Source: Betaproteobacteria bacterium (GTDB lineage: Bacteria > Pseudomonadota > Gammaproteobacteria > Burkholderiales > SG8-39). Taken from it: 48,520 bases of DNA. The stretch is from assembly GCA_005881575.1 (NCBI GenBank), contig VBCA01000034.1, forward strand, positions 1 to 48,520, given 5' to 3'. Below the pieces are notes generated by a model. The model saw only the letters and a list, made by a program, of their open reading frames with translations. It did not search any database and had not been told where the DNA came from. Below, one piece after another: positions 46,441 to 48,520 of this stretch; positions within the stretch are counted from its first letter, which is position 1; each line of letters begins with the position of its first letter. The translations under genes were made by a program, and so were the position numbers.

Positions 46441-47550
46441 ATGGATGTTCGCGCAGCGGTCGCCCATAAAGCGGGAGCGCCTCTAAGCATCGAGACCGTG
46501 CAGTTGCAGGGGCCGAAGGCCGGCGAAGTGCTGGTCGAGATCAAGGCGACCGGCATTTGCCATACCGACGAATTCACGCGCTCGGGGTCCGACCCGGAGG
46601 GTCTGTTCCCGGCGATTCTCGGCCACGAGGGCGCGGGCGTCGTGGTCGAGGCCGGCCCGGGGGTCGCGAGCGTGAAAAAAGGCGATCACGTCATTCCGCT
46701 CTACACTCCCGAATGCCGGCAGTGCGAATACTGTCTCTCCGGCAAGACCAACTTGTGCCAGGCGATACGCGTCACGCAAGGCAAAGGCCTGATGCCCGAC
46801 GGCAGCAGCCGCTTCTCGCTCGGCGGCAAGAACCTCTTCCACTACATGGGCACCTCGACTTTCGCCAACTACACCGTAGTGCCCGAGATCGCGCTCGCGA
46901 AGATCCGCGAGGACGCGCCCTTCGACAAGGTGTGCTACATCGGCTGCGGGGTGACCACCGGCATCGGCGCGGTGATCAACACCGCCAAGGTCGAGCCGGG
47001 CGCGAACGTCGTGGTGTTCGGCCTGGGCGGAATCGGCCTCAACGTCGTGCAGGGCGCGCGCATGGCCGGGGCCAACATGATCGTCGGCGTGGACACCAAT
47101 CCGGCGCGCAAGGCGCTCGCCGAGAAATTCGGCATCACGCATTTCGTCAATCCGAAGGAAGCCGGCGCCGACCTGGTCGCGCACCTCGTGAACCTCACCA
47201 AGGGCGGCGCCGACTACAGCTTCGAATGCATCGGCAACGTCGACGTGATGCGCCAGGCGCTGGAATGCTGCCACAAGGGCTGGGGCGTGTCGGTGATCAT
47301 CGGCGTCGCGGGCGCGGGCCAGGAGATCAAGACCCGCCCGTTCCAGCTTGTCACTGGCCGCGTATGGAAGGGCACCGCGTTCGGCGGCGCCAAGGGCCGG
47401 CGCGACGTGCCGAAAATCGTCGACTGGTACATGGAGAAGAAGATCAACATCGACGACCTGATCACGCACAAGTTGAAGCTCGCCGACATCAACCAGGGCT
47501 TCGACCTGATGCACCAGGGCAAATCGATACGCTCGGTCGTGGTGTATTGA
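46441..47550 (+). CDS. frmA: S-(hydroxymethyl)glutathione dehydrogenase / class III alcohol dehydrogenase
   Basis: The 369-residue zinc enzyme oxidises S-hydroxymethylglutathione to S-formylglutathione with NAD. Catalytic zinc ligands are Cys40 ([10 protein letters not shown]) and the His of GHEGAGVV, with the third Cys in [13 protein letters not shown]. The structural zinc is held by the four Cys of [39 protein letters not shown] is the NAD-binding motif. GGAGGAG lies 7 bases before the ATG. It works downstream of XoxF and Gfa in the glutathione-linked formaldehyde route. The broken frmB follows 28 bp later. Confidence 0.96.
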   Translation: MDVRAAVAHKAGAPLSIETVQLQGPKAGEVLVEIKATGICHTDEFTRSGSDPEGLFPAILGHEGAGVVVEAGPGVASVKKGDHVIPLYTPECRQCEYCLSGKTNLCQAIRVTQGKGLMPDGSSRFSLGGKNLFHYMGTSTFANYTVVPEIALAKIREDAPFDKVCYIGCGVTTGIGAVINTAKVEPGANVVVFGLGGIGLNVVQGARMAGANMIVGVDTNPARKALAEKFGITHFVNPKEAGADLVAHLVNLTKGGADYSFECIGNVDVMRQALECCHKGWGVSVIIGVAGAGQEIKTRPFQLVTGRVWKGTAFGGAKGRRDVPKIVDWYMEKKINIDDLITHKLKLADINQGFDLMHQGKSIRSVVVY

Positions 47551-47578
47551 TTCTCGAGCCGGACGCAGCCGCCGGCAG

Positions 47579-48305
47579 ATGGCGATCACAAATGTTTCCC
47601 GCAGCAAATGCTTCGGCGGCGTCCAGGGCGTCTACAGCCACGAAGCGCGTGAAACCGCGTGCCTCATGCGCTTCGGCGTGTTTCTCCCGCCGCAGGCGGA
47701 AGCGCACCCAGTGCCGGTGCTCTACTGGCTTTCGGGTCTCACCTGCACGGAAGAGAATTTCATCGTCAAGGCGGGCGCGCAGCGCGTCGCTGCGGAGCTG
47801 GGACTCGCCATCGTCGTCCCGGACACCAGCCCGCGCGGACTGAAGATTCCCGGCGAAAACGAGAGCTACGATTTCGGCCTGGGCGCGGGATTCTACGTGG
47901 ACGCCGTTCAGCCACCGTGGTCGCGCGGCTACCGCCATCGCGCTCAAGAATCCTGGCACCTATAAATCGGTGTCGGCTTTTGCCCCGATCTCATCGCCGA
48001 TGCGCTGCCCCTGGGGAGAAAAGGCGCTGACGGGATACCTCGGCGCCGATCGCGCCCTCTGGCGGGACTACGACGCGAGCGCCCTCGTCGAGAGCCGCGG
48101 CTGGAAGGGGCCTTCGCTCTTGGTCGATCAGGGCACGAGCGATCAGTTTCTCGAGAGCCAGCTCAAGCCCGAGCTGTTAAAGGAAGCTTGCAGGCGAGCC
48201 GGGGTCTCCCTGGATCTTCGCCTGCAAGAGGGTTACGACCACAGCTACTTTTTCATCGCGAGCTTCATCGAAGATCACCTTCGATTCCACGCGCGCAATC
48301 TGTAA
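47579..48305 (+). pseudogene. frmB: S-formylglutathione hydrolase gene inactivated by an internal deletion
   Basis: The first part (SRSKCFGGVQGVYSHEARET ... VLYWLSGLTCTEENFIVKAG ... ENESYDFGLGAGFYVDAVQPPWSR) is a normal esterase D/FGH start. At about 47921-47930 the frame breaks, and the sequence resumes in another frame as ATAIALKNPGTYKSVSAFAPISSPMRCPWG and runs to SYFFIASFIEDHLRFHARNL. About 40 residues are missing in between, including the nucleophile elbow GHSMGG of this family. The Asp (LLVDQGTSDQFLE) and His (YDHSYFF) of the triad are still there. Neither reading frame can make an active enzyme. It follows frmA by 28 bp. Confidence 0.9.
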
Positions 48306-48314
48306 AGGCGACGC

Positions 48315-48520
48315 CTACCCCGCGCCGGGCAGCCGCGCGATGATGCGAAAACGCAGATCGACGCGGTTCTGTACCGCGATGGCGCCGCCCAAGAGCGAAT
48401 AGGGCGTGATGCCGAAATCGGTCTGCTCGAACGAGAGTCGCCCGGTCACGCTTATTTTCTCCGCGTCGGCCTCGATCTCCGCCGGCACCTGCAGGGTGCG
48501 CATGTAGCCGTGCAGCGTGA
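48315..48520 (-). CDS. YceI family protein, 3' part
   Basis: The frame is open at the right edge, so the N-terminus is missing. The visible 68 residues (TLHGYMRTLQVPAEIEADAE ... SFEQTDFGITPYSLLGGAIAVQNRVDLRFRIIARLPG) are the C-terminal half of the YceI lipocalin-like fold: the TLHG turn and the DFGI-x-PYS segment are typical. YceI proteins are secreted, bind isoprenoid-like lipids, and often occur near cytochrome b561. It is convergent with the broken frmB, 9 bp away. Confidence 0.85.
   Translation of the reverse strand, partial: TLHGYMRTLQVPAEIEADAEKISVTGRLSFEQTDFGITPYSLLGGAIAVQNRVDLRFRIIARLPGAG

Noticed and set aside
46267-46467. Minus-strand frame covering the repeats upstream of frmA
   Set aside because: It is produced by the direct repeats themselves, has no start signal or family similarity, and overlaps the frmA promoter.
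1-48520. tRNA, rRNA and riboswitch genes
   Set aside because: I looked for tRNA T-loop and acceptor patterns and for known leader motifs in the intergenic gaps and saw none; a covariance-model search would be needed to exclude small RNAs.

Overview
The window is a high-G+C, gene-dense bacterial chromosome segment with no rRNA, tRNA, CRISPR array, insertion sequence or phage gene that I could recognise. The organism is most likely a betaproteobacterium of the Burkholderiales type. This rests on many orphan periplasmic Bug/TctC solute-binding proteins (four intact and three decayed copies), a Burkholderia-type porin, CaiB-type CoA transferase and enoyl-CoA hydratase catabolic genes, and a lanthanide-type methanol dehydrogenase system. 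It is an inference from gene content; no phylogenetic marker is present.

Layout. 1-3.8 kb: the 3' end of a Gfo/Idh/MocA oxidoreductase, a small SpoIIAA-like protein, a secreted DUF1566 protein lying between two copies of a palindrome-containing repeat, a Bug relic and an outer-membrane barrel protein. 4.0-9.8 kb: a plus-strand catabolic run (carboxymuconolactone decarboxylase-like protein, two Bug proteins, a PHT4/NMT1-like protein, an amidohydrolase, a secreted YncE-like propeller and a monohaem cytochrome-like protein). 9.9-15 kb: a membrane protein, rhomboid protease, a minus-strand rhodanese-ChrB / LamG-like / TauE operon, and an MFS transporter. 15-20 kb: a minus-strand oxidative cluster (TauD-like dioxygenase, decayed Bug, FMN alpha-hydroxyacid oxidase, gluconate-2-dehydrogenase subunit 3-like protein, GMC oxidoreductase). 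20-23.6 kb: enoyl-CoA hydratase, CoA transferase, an acyl-CoA dehydrogenase stump and a haem-binding DUF3365/HAMP membrane protein. 23.6-30 kb: YfaZ-like barrel, alpha/beta hydrolase, a Bug tail, M20 peptidase, MFS transporter, Bug and TAXI binding proteins. 30-37 kb: a large secreted hydrolase, a processive-type glycosyltransferase, a Bug, a regulator-nucleotidyltransferase pair resembling a toxin-antitoxin module, and an alpha/beta hydrolase.

37-48.3 kb is a C1-oxidation island. On the minus strand run a small secreted protein, xoxF (PQQ methanol dehydrogenase with the extra lanthanide-type Asp), xoxG (cytochrome c), a secreted pentapeptide-repeat protein, xoxJ and gfa. On the plus strand are an AcoR-like regulator, then (after a minus-strand porin) frmA and a broken frmB. 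The expected route is methanol to formaldehyde (XoxF/XoxG), capture on glutathione (Gfa), oxidation to S-formylglutathione (FrmA) and hydrolysis to formate (FrmB). The frmB copy here has lost the segment with its nucleophilic serine, and a second frmB 3' relic lies beside gfa, where its hairpin now looks like a terminator for the xox-gfa transcript.

A recurring theme is gene decay by internal deletion or truncation: three Bug relics, an acyl-CoA dehydrogenase stump and two frmB remnants. The observations I rate highest are the AcoR-like regulator that lacks the GAFTGA loop, the perfect 19-bp palindrome over the promoter of the regulator-nucleotidyltransferase pair, the frmB relic/terminator, and the secreted pentapeptide protein inside the xox operon.
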